The position numbers were made by a program, and so were the translations under genes. Source: Streptomyces albireticuli (GTDB taxonomy: Bacteria; Actinomycetota; Actinomycetes; Streptomycetales; Streptomycetaceae). Taken from it: 64,000 nt of DNA. Shown in pieces: positions 1 through 8,293 of this stretch. The notes beneath the pieces are model-generated. The model was not told where the DNA came from. It worked only from the letters and a program-made list of their open reading frames with translations, and searched no databases. The stretch spans positions 62,001 through 126,000 of the forward strand of contig NZ_JAJQQS010000002.1 of assembly GCF_021228125.1 (NCBI RefSeq), in the 5' to 3' direction. The number at the start of each line of letters is the position of its first letter. Position 1 is the stretch's first letter.

Positions 1-669
1 CATGGCCGCCGACCCGAGCGTCGAGCTCATCAGAGTGACGAGACCGGCCGCGCCGATGTAGCCCGCGAGGGTGCCGAATTCCAGGAAGCTGCCGAAGAAG
101 CCGCGCCGCTTGTCGGGCGCGTACTCGGCTATGAAGGTCGACGCGCCGCCGTACTCGCCGCCGGTGGAGAAGCCCTGGAGCATCCGGAAGCAGATCAGCA
201 GCACCGGCGACCAGAAGCCGATCGACGCGTACGAGGGGATGAGCCCGATGGCACAGGTGCCGACGGCCATCAGGACCATGGTCAGGGCCAGTACGCGCTT
301 GCGGCCGACACGGTCGCCGAGCGGGCCGAAGAACAGGCCGCCCAGGGGCCGCACCAGGAACGCCACGGCGAACGTGGCCAGCGAGGACAGCAGCCGGACG
401 GTGTCGTCGCCGGAAGGGAAGAAGACGTCCCCGAGGGTCACCGCCAGATAGCTGTAGATGCCGAAGTCGAACCACTCCATCGCGTTGCCGAGGGCCGCCG
501 CCTTCACCGCCCGGCGCACCGTCGCCTCGTCCGTGACGGTGATGTCGGTGCGCCGCAGCGGGGGGTTGCGGCGCCGGGCGACGGCCCGGAACAGGGCGGG
601 GTGGCGTCTGACCGCCGCCGGGTCGGTCGTCGTCTCGGTCTCTGCCTCGGGGCTGCTGCCGGTGGACAC
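1..669 (-). CDS. MHS-family MFS transporter (ProP-like), C-terminus beyond the left edge
   Basis: Partial gene read on the minus strand from a GTG at 669; the 223 visible codons run off the left edge. An AGAGGAAG ribosome site precedes the start. After a hydrophilic N-terminus of about 55 residues comes the family hallmark ALGNAMEWFDFGIYSY, then helices carrying GPLGDRVGRKRVL (the loop 2-3 MFS signature) and FRMLQGFSTGGEYGGA. These are typical of the metabolite:H+ symporter family, which includes ProP and dicarboxylate or shikimate carriers. The substrate cannot be told from this half. It is an inner-membrane proton symporter by family. It is divergent from the secreted protein at 929, with about 260 bp between them. 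Confidence 0.9.
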   Translation of the reverse strand, partial: MSTGSSPEAETETTTDPAAVRRHPALFRAVARRRNPPLRRTDITVTDEATVRRAVKAAALGNAMEWFDFGIYSYLAVTLGDVFFPSGDDTVRLLSSLATFAVAFLVRPLGGLFFGPLGDRVGRKRVLALTMVLMAVGTCAIGLIPSYASIGFWSPVLLICFRMLQGFSTGGEYGGASTFIAEYAPDKRRGFFGSFLEFGTLAGYIGAAGLVTLMSSTLGSAAM

Positions 670-928
670 GGCTCGGCTTCCTCTCGTTCGGCTCGGCCGC
701 GTGGTGCGCCGACAGTGCTCGTACGGGTGGGCGTGATGCGTCTGCGCGCTGTGCGGCGGCTCAAACCGCCGGGGTGGAGGGGAGGGAGATAGGTCACTCG
801 GACGAGGCAGGGCGGAAGGGAACCTGATATAGGCATGAAGGGAACGCGTCGCCCGAATTCACCGTCCTCAGAGCTGAGGGCGGACAACACCCCCTCAGCA
901 GCACGTCCTCACCCAGGAAGAGAGGCCG

Positions 929-1456
929 ATGGCCGACCGTGCGGAGTCTCGCCGGGCCCGTCCGCGTACCGTCGTGGCGGTCTTCGCGGCGGTGACCGCC
1001 GTGGCGTTCGGTGGCGTGTGGTGCAGCCAGGCGCAGGACCGGGCGAGCGCGGTGTCCGACGCCCCGAAGACGGCGGCGGCCCAGAAGTCGAAGGCGCCGC
1101 GCGGCGTGGGCGAGGCGAAGGTCGACGCCACTCCGGCGAAGACGCCGGGCGTGCGGGAGTGCGGGCTCGGTGAGCCGGTCGTCGAGCCGGAGATCATCAC
1201 ACTGACGTGCGCGGACGCCGGCATGGTGGCGAGCGGCATCACGTGGGAGCACTACGCGGTGGACGGCGCCGAGGGCGATGGCGTGGTCCAGGTGTCACGA
1301 GGAGCGAACGGGGCGGGTGTGACGTCCTTCCCGGCGCGCTTCCGGCTCTACGGCGCGAAGAACGTCGACGGGAAGATGGCGTTCACCGGGCTGGAGGTCG
1401 ACTACACGGGGGCCACGCCGCTGGGCGAGTCGCGGGAAACGTACTCGATCGCGTGA
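929..1456 (+). CDS. secreted or membrane-anchored protein next to a sensor kinase
   Basis: A 175-residue protein. A basic N-terminus (residues 1-13) is followed by one hydrophobic segment (about 14-32, VVAVFAAVTAVAFGGVW), so it is exported or anchored as a type II protein. The rest is a small extracytoplasmic domain with three cysteines (one, W-C-S, just after the membrane segment), two of which could pair. GGAAGAGAGG precedes the ATG. Its TGA overlaps the ATG of the histidine kinase by one base (TGATG), so the two are translationally coupled. By position it could be an accessory or ligand-sensing partner of that kinase, as CseA is for CseC. That role is inference; I do not recognise the family. 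Confidence 0.75.
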   Translation: MADRAESRRARPRTVVAVFAAVTAVAFGGVWCSQAQDRASAVSDAPKTAAAQKSKAPRGVGEAKVDATPAKTPGVRECGLGEPVVEPEIITLTCADAGMVASGITWEHYAVDGAEGDGVVQVSRGANGAGVTSFPARFRLYGAKNVDGKMAFTGLEVDYTGATPLGESRETYSIA

Positions 1457-2697
1457 TGGGAATCCGTGGCCGGATCGCGCTCGCGATCTCCTTCGTCACC
1501 GCACTCGCCGTCGTCGTCCTCGGCCTCGCCGTCCACCACATCTCGGCCGTGGAGCGCGCCGGGCAGGCGCAGTCGTACCAGGACAGCCTGCTCAGCTCGG
1601 CGCTCCAGGTCTACCAGCGGGACAGCCTGCTCGCGCTCGGCGCGCAGCTCGACGACTCCACGCTGCCGCCCGTGCTGATGGAGGCGGTCCGCGAGGGCCG
1701 TTCCGGTACGTACATCAGCGGCGGCGGCGACCCCCGGGTGTGGGCGGCGACGGAGGTCGAGGGCGGGAAGGTGCTGTCGGTGTCGGCGCCCTACCCGGAC
1801 CGCGATCCGCTCCAGCGGGCGCTGGACAAGGCGCTGGTGGTGGCCGGTGCGTCCACGGTGGCGCTGATGGCGGTGGTCGCGTGGTTCGTGGCGCAGAGCC
1901 TGTCGCGGCGGCTGCGGCACAGTGCCGCGGCGGCCCGCCGGATCGCGGCGGGGGAGCCGCCGGACCCGGAGGCGCTGGCGGCCGGCGGCCGGGACGAGGT
2001 CGCGGAGCTGGGCCGCTCCGTGCACCATATGGCGGCGTCACTGGCGGCGCGGGTGGAGGCGGAGCGCGAGTTCACCGCGGACGTGGCGCACGAGCTGCGG
2101 ACGCCGGTGGCCGGTCTGGTGGCCTCGGCGGAGCTGCTGCCGCACCCGCGGGCGGTGGAGATGGTCCGGGAGCGGGCGCAGACGATGCGGGTGCTGGTCG
2201 AGGACCTGCTGGAGGTGTCGCGGCTGGACGCCGGCCGGGAGCGGGCGCAGCTCGACGAGGTGGAGCTGCCGTCGCTGGTGCGCGGGATCGTGAAGCGGGC
2301 GCAGGGCCAGCGCGGGGTCGACGAGGTGTCGGTCGAGGTGGTCGGCGAGGGCCGGATCGTGGCGACGGACGCCCGCCGGGTGGAGCGGATCCTGGTGAAC
2401 ATCCTGGGCAACGCCGCGAAGCACGGGAAGCCGCCGATCGAGGTCCTGGTGGAGGGCACCCGGATCACGGTGCGCGACCACGGTGACGGCTATCCGCCGG
2501 AGCTGGTCGACCAGGGGCCGCGGCGGTTCCGTACGGCGGCGCCGGAGCGTGGCACCGGGCACGGTCTGGGGCTGACGATCGCGGTGGGCCAGGCGGTGGT
2601 GCTGGGGGCACGGCTGGAGTTCGGTACGGCGGAGGGCGGCGGCGCGCGGGCGGTCCTGGACCTTCCGGAGGCGGAGCCGCCTGCGGCGGGCGAGTGA
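1456..2697 (+). CDS. sensor histidine kinase, no adjacent response regulator
   Basis: A 413-residue membrane kinase; the ATG that overlaps the previous stop fits the hydrophobic N-terminus best, although the frame is open further upstream. Order: TM1 (about 8-28), extracytoplasmic sensor (about 30-125), TM2 (about 130-150), HAMP, HisKA with H-box FTADVAHELRTPVAGL, then HATPase_c with N-box NILGNAAKHG, G1 DHGDGYP and G2 GTGHGLGLTIA. It autophosphorylates on the H-box histidine and passes phosphate to a response regulator. No regulator gene is adjacent: upstream is the small secreted partner and a divergent transporter, downstream a convergent peroxiredoxin. The sensor domain is short and not recognised, so the signal is unknown. 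Confidence 0.9.
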   Translation: MGIRGRIALAISFVTALAVVVLGLAVHHISAVERAGQAQSYQDSLLSSALQVYQRDSLLALGAQLDDSTLPPVLMEAVREGRSGTYISGGGDPRVWAATEVEGGKVLSVSAPYPDRDPLQRALDKALVVAGASTVALMAVVAWFVAQSLSRRLRHSAAAARRIAAGEPPDPEALAAGGRDEVAELGRSVHHMAASLAARVEAEREFTADVAHELRTPVAGLVASAELLPHPRAVEMVRERAQTMRVLVEDLLEVSRLDAGRERAQLDEVELPSLVRGIVKRAQGQRGVDEVSVEVVGEGRIVATDARRVERILVNILGNAAKHGKPPIEVLVEGTRITVRDHGDGYPPELVDQGPRRFRTAAPERGTGHGLGLTIAVGQAVVLGARLEFGTAEGGGARAVLDLPEAEPPAAGE

Positions 2698-2892
2698 GGT
2701 CGTTCCCGTACGGGCGCGCCCCGTTCCGTACGGGTGCGCCGCGCCCGCGGCAGGCGCCCCCGTAAGCCGCCGGACGGGCGCGGAGCTCTCCGAGTCGTCC
2801 GGCGGCCGAAGGCCGGGGGCCACGGAGGGAGCCGGGGCCGGAAGCGCGACGGGGCCACGGCCGGACCCACGGCCGCACCCCGGACCGTGGGC

Positions 2893-3360
2893 TTACAGCC
2901 CCAGGTCCTTGATGATCTTCGCTACGTGGCCCGTGGCCTTCACGTTGTAGAGGGCGCGCTCCACCTTGCCCTCCTCGTCGACGATGATCGTCGACCGGAT
3001 GACGCCCGTCACGGTCTTCCCGTACAGCTTCTTCTCGCCGAACGCCCCGTAGGCCTCCAGCACCTTCTTCTCCGGGTCCCCGACGAGGGTGACCTGGAGC
3101 TGCTCCTTCTCGCGGAACTTCGCGAGCTTCTCCGGCTTGTCGGGGGAGACGCCGATCACGTCGTAGCCGTGGCCGGTGAGGAAGGCGAGGTTGTCCGTGA
3201 AGTCGCAGGCCTGCTTGGTGCAGCCCGGGGTGAGGGCGGCCGGGTAGAAGTAGACGATGACCTTGCGGCCCTTGTGGTCGGCGAGCGAGACCTGCTTGCC
3301 GTCCGCGTCGGGCAGGGTGAAGGCGGGGGCGGTGTCGCCGGGCTGAAGTCGCTCGCTCAT
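2893..3360 (-). CDS. bcp: thiol peroxidase / peroxiredoxin of the Bcp (PrxQ) family
   Basis: A 155-residue cytoplasmic peroxiredoxin, normal length for Bcp. It reduces hydrogen peroxide and organic peroxides using thioredoxin. The active-site segment is TPGCTKQACDF: the first cysteine is the peroxidatic one and the second, five residues on, the likely resolving cysteine, the arrangement found in E. coli Bcp. The N-terminal GDTAPAFTLPDADGK and the GVSPD, VGDP and TFIVD-like (STIIVDEEG) motifs are also typical. It is transcribed towards the histidine kinase gene and is divergent from the DUF3618 gene at 3526. Confidence 0.95.
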   Translation of the reverse strand: MSERLQPGDTAPAFTLPDADGKQVSLADHKGRKVIVYFYPAALTPGCTKQACDFTDNLAFLTGHGYDVIGVSPDKPEKLAKFREKEQLQVTLVGDPEKKVLEAYGAFGEKKLYGKTVTGVIRSTIIVDEEGKVERALYNVKATGHVAKIIKDLGL

Positions 3361-3525
3361 GACTCTCCTCGTCGTGACCTCGGGGCGGCGCCTCGGGGAC
3401 GGACGCCGCCTCCCGAGACTAGCCACCACGTGGATCGGGGGTGCCGCGGGGCACGGCGTCCGGCGAGCTGACAGACTGTCGTCATCACTCATCATCACTC
3501 TTATCGAGACGACGGAGGCAGCGCG

Positions 3526-3846
3526 GTGTCGGATGCCAGGACCCCTGCGCAGATCGAGGCGGACATCGCCCGCAGGCGGGAAGAGCTCGCCGTGACGCTC
3601 GACGAGATCGGGATGCGGATGCACCCGAGCACGATCGTGGGCGATGCGAAGGCCAAGGTGGCCGCGAAGGTGGACGCCACCGCGGGCCGTGCCTATGTGG
3701 CGGCGAACCGGCTGGTGTCCGATGTGCGGGCGCGGTTCGTGACGGAGGAGGGCGCGCCCCGGCTGGACCGGATCGTGCCGGTGGCCATGGTGGCGGTGGG
3801 CGTGATCGGGCTGCTGACGGTCTCCTCGCGTCGTCACAAGGCGTAG
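3526..3846 (+). CDS. DUF3618 small membrane protein
   Basis: A 106-residue protein starting at a GTG. The N-terminal segment TPAQIEADIARRREELAVTLDEI is the DUF3618 signature, a charged helix predicted to form a coiled coil. After a linker there is one C-terminal transmembrane helix (about 82-98, IVPVAMVAVGVIGLLTV) ending in SSRRHKA. The function of the family is unknown. GACGGAGGCAGCGCG supplies the ribosome site. It lies divergent from bcp and just upstream of the GroES-like gene, an order often seen in Streptomyces. Confidence 0.85.
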   Translation: MSDARTPAQIEADIARRREELAVTLDEIGMRMHPSTIVGDAKAKVAAKVDATAGRAYVAANRLVSDVRARFVTEEGAPRLDRIVPVAMVAVGVIGLLTVSSRRHKA

Positions 3847-3890
3847 CGAGGGCGCCCGCGGGGCCCCGCGGGTACGGGGCGTAACCGGGA

Positions 3891-3920
3891 GGATCCCGGC
3901 GGATCCCGGCGGATCCCGGC
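3891..3920 (+). repeat. three tandem copies of a 10-nt unit
   Basis: GGATCCCGGC occurs three times head to tail between the DUF3618 gene and the promoter of the GroES-like gene. The copies are exact. No function is evident. Confidence 0.9.
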
Positions 3921-3950
3921 CTGGGGCCCCGGAGGGCGGGCGCGGCCAGG

Positions 3951-3956
3951 TACGGT
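3951..3956 (+). promoter_or_regulatory. -10 box of a probable leaderless promoter
   Basis: TACGGT fits the actinobacterial TANNNT consensus and lies exactly 7 nt before the GTG of the GroES-like gene. That spacing predicts a transcript starting at or next to the start codon. No ribosome site is visible before that GTG. Confidence 0.55.
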
Positions 3957-3963
3957 CAGGGGC

Positions 3964-4305
3964 GTGAGTACGCATACCACCCACGACAAGCTGCCCATCC
4001 GGATGCTGCACGACCGCGTGCTGGTCCGGACCGACATTCCCGAGGGCGAGCGCCGGTCCACCGGCGGCATCGTCATTCCGGCGACGGCGGCGGTGGGCCG
4101 CCGACTGGCCTGGGCCGAGGTCGTGGCGGTCGGGCAGAGCGTGCGCACGGTGGAGCCCGGCGACCGGGTGCTGTACGACCCGGAGGACCGCGCGGAGGTG
4201 GAGGTGCGCGGTGTCGCGTACGTCCTGATGCGCGAGCGCGATCTGCACGCGGTGGCGGCGGAGCGGCTGGAGGGCTCGGACGACTCCACGGGTCTCTACC
4301 TCTAG
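3964..4305 (+). CDS. GroES-family co-chaperonin-like protein
   Basis: A 113-residue protein with the GroES (Cpn10) fold signature: KLPIRMLHDRVLVRTDIPEGERRSTGGIVIP near the N-terminus (residues 9-40) covers the roof and mobile-loop region, and VEPGDRVLYDPEDR is the conserved core strand. It differs from true GroES in the mobile loop and in its C-terminus, and no groEL lies next to it, so it is probably a divergent paralogue and not the main co-chaperonin. The start is a GTG with a leaderless-type -10 box. The function beyond the fold is not known. Confidence 0.8.
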   Translation: MSTHTTHDKLPIRMLHDRVLVRTDIPEGERRSTGGIVIPATAAVGRRLAWAEVVAVGQSVRTVEPGDRVLYDPEDRAEVEVRGVAYVLMRERDLHAVAAERLEGSDDSTGLYL

Positions 4306-4420
4306 ACGTCCGGGCCTCTGGACGTCCGGATCTGCAGACGTCCGGGCCTCTGGGCATCCAGCTTCCGGGCAACCGGCCCCGCTACCCACGTTTCGTCCTT
4401 TTTGATACGGTCGTAAGAGC

Positions 4421-4460
4421 CCGACGAGACGCGCCGTACCGGGTCAGGACAAGACGACGC
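4421..4460 (+). ncRNA. guanidine-III (ykkC-III) riboswitch
   Basis: The 40 bases read CCGACGAG, a stem, CGCCGTACC, GGGTCAGGACAAGACG and ACGC. This is nearly the same as the published class III guanidine aptamer of Thermobifida fusca (from memory: CCGGACGAG, GCGCCGTACC, CGGTCAGGACAAGACG, GCGC). The CGCCGTACC/GGTCAGGACAAGACG core forms the H-type pseudoknot that binds guanidinium. It lies 33 nt before the ATG of a SugE/Gdx guanidinium exporter, so it is expected to turn on that gene when guanidine is present. The ribosome site GGAGGTG (4482-4488) follows directly and no terminator is seen, so control is probably translational. A -10-like TACGGT lies at 4406-4411. Confidence 0.9.
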
Positions 4461-4493
4461 ACCCCTGTAGGTAGATTCCACGGAGGTGCCGTC

Positions 4494-4814
4494 ATGGCAT
4501 GGGTCCTGCTCGCCGTCGCCGGTCTGCTCGAGGTCGGCTGGTCGATCGGCATGAAGTTCACCGAGGGGTTCACCCGGCTGTGGCCGAGCGTGTTCACCGT
4601 CGCGGGTATCGCCGCCAGCATGATGCTGCTGTCGCAGGCTGCGAAGTCGCTCCCCATCGGCACCGCCTACGGCGTGTGGGTGGGCATCGGCGCGGCCGGC
4701 GCGGCGGTGCTGGGCATGGTGGTGCTGGGGGAGCCGGCGACCGCCGCGCGGATCTTCTTCGTCGTGCTGCTGCTGGTGGCGGTGGTGGGGCTGAAGGTCA
4801 CCTCGGGCCACTGA
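4494..4814 (+). CDS. sugE: guanidinium exporter of the SMR family (SugE/Gdx subtype)
   Basis: A 106-residue inner-membrane protein with four predicted helices, the standard SMR length. The essential glutamate is in GLLEVGWSIGMK (about residue 13). The following KFTEGFTRLWPS is the loop signature that separates the Gdx (guanidinium/H+ antiport) subtype from multidrug EmrE-type members. The QAAKSLPIGTAYGVWVGIGAAG segment is the conserved helix 3. It works as an antiparallel homodimer. The ribosome site GGAGGTG is well placed. The guanidine-III riboswitch just upstream independently supports guanidinium as the substrate. Confidence 0.95.
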   Translation: MAWVLLAVAGLLEVGWSIGMKFTEGFTRLWPSVFTVAGIAASMMLLSQAAKSLPIGTAYGVWVGIGAAGAAVLGMVVLGEPATAARIFFVVLLLVAVVGLKVTSGH

Positions 4815-4843
4815 CGCCGGCCGCGCACGAGCCCGTACGGGAC

Positions 4844-4885
4844 GGAGGGGGTGCCCCGGAACCGAGGTTCCGGGGCACCCCCTCC
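4844..4885. terminator. bidirectional hairpin between sugE and the PBP gene
   Basis: A perfect 19-bp inverted repeat (4844-4862 with 4867-4885) closes on a 4-nt CGAG loop. It lies 30 bp after the sugE stop and 15 bp before the end of the convergent PBP gene, so it can serve both. There is no U-tract, as is usual in Streptomyces. Confidence 0.9.
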
Positions 4886-4900
4886 GCACCCCTCCGCGCG

Positions 4901-7204
4901 TCAGTAGTCGTAACCCAGCAGGTCGCCCTTGTCGATGCCGTGCTTCCCGTTCAGCCCGCCGCGTTCCCCCGGCTCGAAGGTGAAGATCGGCGGGATCGTC
5001 GGGGGGCCCGTCGGCGGGCCGGGGAACGTCGGCGGCCCGGTGGGCGGCAGCGGTGGCGCGGTGGTGCGCGGCGGGGTGGTCGGCGGCGCGGTGGTGGCCG
5101 GCGGGGCGCTGGGGGACTCCGGGGGCTCGGAGCCGGCGGTCGGCTCCAGCGGCGGTACGGTGCCGCCGCTCGCGGTGTCCAGGTCGAAGTCCTTGACGGG
5201 GGCGCCCGACAGGGCGGCGGCGGTGTACGACGCCCAGATCTCCGCGGGGTAGCCGCCGCCGTTGATGCGGTCCAGGCCGGTCGCCCCGTAGAGCGGCTTC
5301 TGGTCGCCGGTGTCGGAGTCCTGGCCCATGACGGCGACGACGGTGGCGAGGTCGGGGGTGTAGCCGGCGAACCAGGCGGCCTTGTCCTCCTCGGCGGTGC
5401 CGGTCTTGCCGGCGGCGGGGCGCCCGGCGGCCTGGGCGGCGGCGCCCGTGCCGTTGTCGACGACGCTCTGGAGGATCGCGGTGGTGGTGTCGGCGGCCTC
5501 GCGGGAGACGGCCTGCTTGGTGTCCTTGTCGGGCAGGGAGACGCTCTCGCCGCCCTTGGCGACCTTGTCGACCAGGGTGTAGGCGCCGTGTCTGCCGTGG
5601 TTGGCGAGGGTCGCGTAGGCCTGGGTCATGTCGAGGACGCTGGCGGTGGCGACGCCGAGGGCGATGGACGGGGTGGCGATCAGCTCGGGGGTCTTCTCGG
5701 GGATGCCGAGGGCGACGGCGGTGTTCTTGACCTTGGCGGGGCCGACGTCCTGGGCCATCTGGGCGTAGACGGCGTTGACGGACAGGTCGGTGGCCTTGGT
5801 GACGGTGATCCGGCCGTACGAGCGGTCGTCCTCGTTGGCCGGGGCGAAGCCGACCGGTCCGGCGGGTCCGCGCACGGGGCGTTTGTTGGTGCCGTCGTAG
5901 ACGGTGTTGGGGGTGATCGCGCGGCCGTCCTGGGTGGTGGAGTCGTTCTCCACGGCCGAGGTGAAGACGAAGGGCTTGAAGGTGGAGCCGACCTGGTAGT
6001 CGCGGCGGGTGGCGTTGTTGACGTACTGCTTGGTGTAGTCGATGCCGCCGTAGAGGGCGACGACCCGGCCGGTCTTGGGGTCGATGGAGGCGCCGCCCGC
6101 CCTGACGTAGCGGTCGACCGTGCGGTTCTCGCTCAGCTCGTCCATCAGCCGCTTCTGCACGGCGTCGACGAAGGCGTCCTGCTTCTCGCGGTCGATGGTG
6201 GTGGTGATGCGGTAGCCGCCGCGGGCCAGGGTCTGCTCGTCGACGATCTTGCTGTTGGTGAGGTGGTCCTTGACCGCCTCGACGAGATAGCCGCGCTGGC
6301 CCGACATGCCGAGGCGCGGCTTGGACTTGCCGGGGCTCGGGAACGACATCTTCGCGCGCTCCTCGGCGGTGAGCCACTTCTTCTTGACCATGCCGTCGAG
6401 GACGTAGTTCCAGCGGGCCGTGGCGCGCGGCTTGTTCTCCGGGTGGGCGCCGACGTCGTAGGCGCTGGGGGCGTTGAGGAGGGTGGCCAGATAGGCGCCC
6501 TCCGCGGCGTTCAGCTTGTCGGAGTCCTTGCCGTAGTAGGCCTGGGCGGCGGCCTGGATGCCGTAGGCGTTCCGGCCGAAGTAGCTGGTGTTGAGATAGC
6601 CCTCGAGGATCTCGTCCTTGCTCTGCTCGCGGTCGAGCTTGATCGCGATGAAGAATTCCTTCACCTTACGGGTGACGGTCTGCTCCTGGCCCAGGTAGTA
6701 GTTCTTGACGTACTGCTGGGTGATGGTGGAGCCGGACTGCTTGCCCTTGCCCGTGGCGGTGTTCCAGGCGGCGCGGAGCATGGCCTCGGGGTTGACGGCC
6801 GACTCGGAGTAGAAGTCGCGGTCCTCGGCGGCGAGCACGGCGTGCTGGACGTCCCGGGGGACCTTGCTCAGGGAGACGCTCTCGCGGTTCACCTCGCCGT
6901 CGCGGGCGAGCTGGGAGCCGTCGGAGTAGAGGTAGACGTTGCTCTCCGCGACGGCCGCGCGGTTGGCCGCGGGGATGTGCACCAGCATGTACCCGGCGAC
7001 GAGGGCGCCGGCGATGAGCAGGACGATCAGCAGGAAGCCGCCGAGGACCATGCGCCAGGTCGGCAGCAGGCGGCGCCAGCCGGTGCGCTTGGGGCGGCCG
7101 GGTCTTCCTCTGCGGCCGGGCCCGGTGCCGTCCGCCGGCGACCAGCCCGCCGGCCGGGTGTGCTCACCGCCGGCCGGCCGCTGCTGTGACTGCTCGTCGC
7201 TCAT
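4901..7204 (-). CDS. class A penicillin-binding protein (transglycosylase-transpeptidase)
   Basis: A 767-residue bifunctional peptidoglycan synthase. A basic cytoplasmic N-terminus (1-48) is followed by one TM helix (about 50-75). The GT51 domain holds EDRDFYSE, GSTITQQYVKN and the RKVKEFFIAIKLDREQSKDEILEGYLN region. The transpeptidase domain has the three active-site motifs: STFK (nucleophile serine), SVN and KTGTAEEDKAAWF. The C-terminal tail of about 100 residues is rich in Pro and Thr, like other actinobacterial class A PBPs, and probably spans the wall. GAGGAG precedes the ATG. It is a housekeeping-type PBP1a/PonA relative; which paralogue cannot be told. Confidence 0.95.
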   Translation of the reverse strand: MSDEQSQQRPAGGEHTRPAGWSPADGTGPGRRGRPGRPKRTGWRRLLPTWRMVLGGFLLIVLLIAGALVAGYMLVHIPAANRAAVAESNVYLYSDGSQLARDGEVNRESVSLSKVPRDVQHAVLAAEDRDFYSESAVNPEAMLRAAWNTATGKGKQSGSTITQQYVKNYYLGQEQTVTRKVKEFFIAIKLDREQSKDEILEGYLNTSYFGRNAYGIQAAAQAYYGKDSDKLNAAEGAYLATLLNAPSAYDVGAHPENKPRATARWNYVLDGMVKKKWLTAEERAKMSFPSPGKSKPRLGMSGQRGYLVEAVKDHLTNSKIVDEQTLARGGYRITTTIDREKQDAFVDAVQKRLMDELSENRTVDRYVRAGGASIDPKTGRVVALYGGIDYTKQYVNNATRRDYQVGSTFKPFVFTSAVENDSTTQDGRAITPNTVYDGTNKRPVRGPAGPVGFAPANEDDRSYGRITVTKATDLSVNAVYAQMAQDVGPAKVKNTAVALGIPEKTPELIATPSIALGVATASVLDMTQAYATLANHGRHGAYTLVDKVAKGGESVSLPDKDTKQAVSREAADTTTAILQSVVDNGTGAAAQAAGRPAAGKTGTAEEDKAAWFAGYTPDLATVVAVMGQDSDTGDQKPLYGATGLDRINGGGYPAEIWASYTAAALSGAPVKDFDLDTASGGTVPPLEPTAGSEPPESPSAPPATTAPPTTPPRTTAPPLPPTGPPTFPGPPTGPPTIPPIFTFEPGERGGLNGKHGIDKGDLLGYDY

Positions 7205-7492
7205 GTCTGTAGGGACTCCTCGGCCGCCACCGGGGTTGTGCCAACCGCGGTGAGGGCGGTGTTGTGTCGGGCGGTTCGCCGTGCGGCTTACGCCCCGTAA
7301 AACACTTTCGCATCATGCGTTCCGCGCCGAGGGGGCGTAGCGCACCTGCGACGGCCCGGTAAGGGCCATCCGGGTCGGGCCGACCACTCCTTGGAGTGAA
7401 AAAGCCGTGGTCGGCGGCTGAACGGGGCCGCTAAGCTCCTGCGCTTCGGAGGCGGCGGACTATCGAGGTTCAACGACGGGAGGTGCCCCGGG

Positions 7493-8293
7493 ATGCGGCT
7501 CTACGCGGCCGTGGCGGTGAGCGGTTTCCGGCGGTATGCCACGTATCGCGTCGCGACCGCCGCGGGGGTCTTCACCAATACCGTGTTCGGCTTCGTCATC
7601 GCCTACACCTTCGTCGCGCTCTGGGACGAGCGTCCGCACCTCGGCGGTTACGACCAGTCCCAGGCCCTCACCTTCGTCTGGGTGAGCCAGGGGCTGCTGG
7701 CCGCCGCGGCCCTGCTCGGCGGCGGCTTCCAGGAGGAGCTCCAGGAGCGCATCCGCACCGGCGACATCGCCGTCGACCTCTACCGCCCCGCCGACCTCCA
7801 GCTGTGGTGGCTCGCCGCCGACCTCGGCCGGGCCGCCTTCCATCTGCTGGGCCGGGGCGCCGTGCCGGTGGCCGTCGGCGCGCTCGCCTTCGAGCTGTCG
7901 CTGCCCGCCGACCCGCTGCGCTGGCTCGCCTTCCTCCTCTCGGCGCTGCTGGGCGTCGTGGTGGGCTTCGCGCTGCGCTTCCTGGTGGCCCTGTGCGCCT
8001 TCTGGCTGCTCGACGGCCAGGGCGTCAACATGATCAGCGCACTGATGTGCATGTTCTTCTCGGGGATGCTGCTGCCGCTGACCGTCTTCCCCGGCCTCTT
8101 CGGCGAGATCGCCCGGCTGCTGCCCTGGGCGGCGATGCTCCAGGTGCCCGTGGACGTCCTGCTCGGCACGCACTCCGGGACCGGCCTCGCCCGCGCGCTG
8201 GGCTTCCAGGTCCTGTGGGCGGCGCTGCTGCTGGGCGCCGGGCGGGCGCTGCAGTCCCTGGCGACCAGGAAGGTGGTGGTGCAGGGTGGCTGA
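7493..8293 (+). CDS. ABC-2 type exporter permease, first subunit
   Basis: A 266-residue integral membrane protein with six predicted helices, of the ABC-2/DUF990-like family. The N-terminus MRLYAAVAVSGFRRYATYRVAT and the motif EELQERIRTGDIAVDLYRPADLQLWW are typical of these permeases, which pair with a second permease and an ATPase. GGGAGGTG precedes the ATG. The end overlaps the next gene by 8 bp. The exported substrate is not evident; no resistance or biosynthetic genes flank it. Confidence 0.85.
   Translation: MRLYAAVAVSGFRRYATYRVATAAGVFTNTVFGFVIAYTFVALWDERPHLGGYDQSQALTFVWVSQGLLAAAALLGGGFQEELQERIRTGDIAVDLYRPADLQLWWLAADLGRAAFHLLGRGAVPVAVGALAFELSLPADPLRWLAFLLSALLGVVVGFALRFLVALCAFWLLDGQGVNMISALMCMFFSGMLLPLTVFPGLFGEIARLLPWAAMLQVPVDVLLGTHSGTGLARALGFQVLWAALLLGAGRALQSLATRKVVVQGG

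Noticed and set aside
4499..7189. An 896-codon open frame on the + strand opposite the PBP gene
   Set aside because: It is Gly/Val/Gly-rich shadow translation of a high-GC gene; the minus strand encodes a clear PBP with all motifs.
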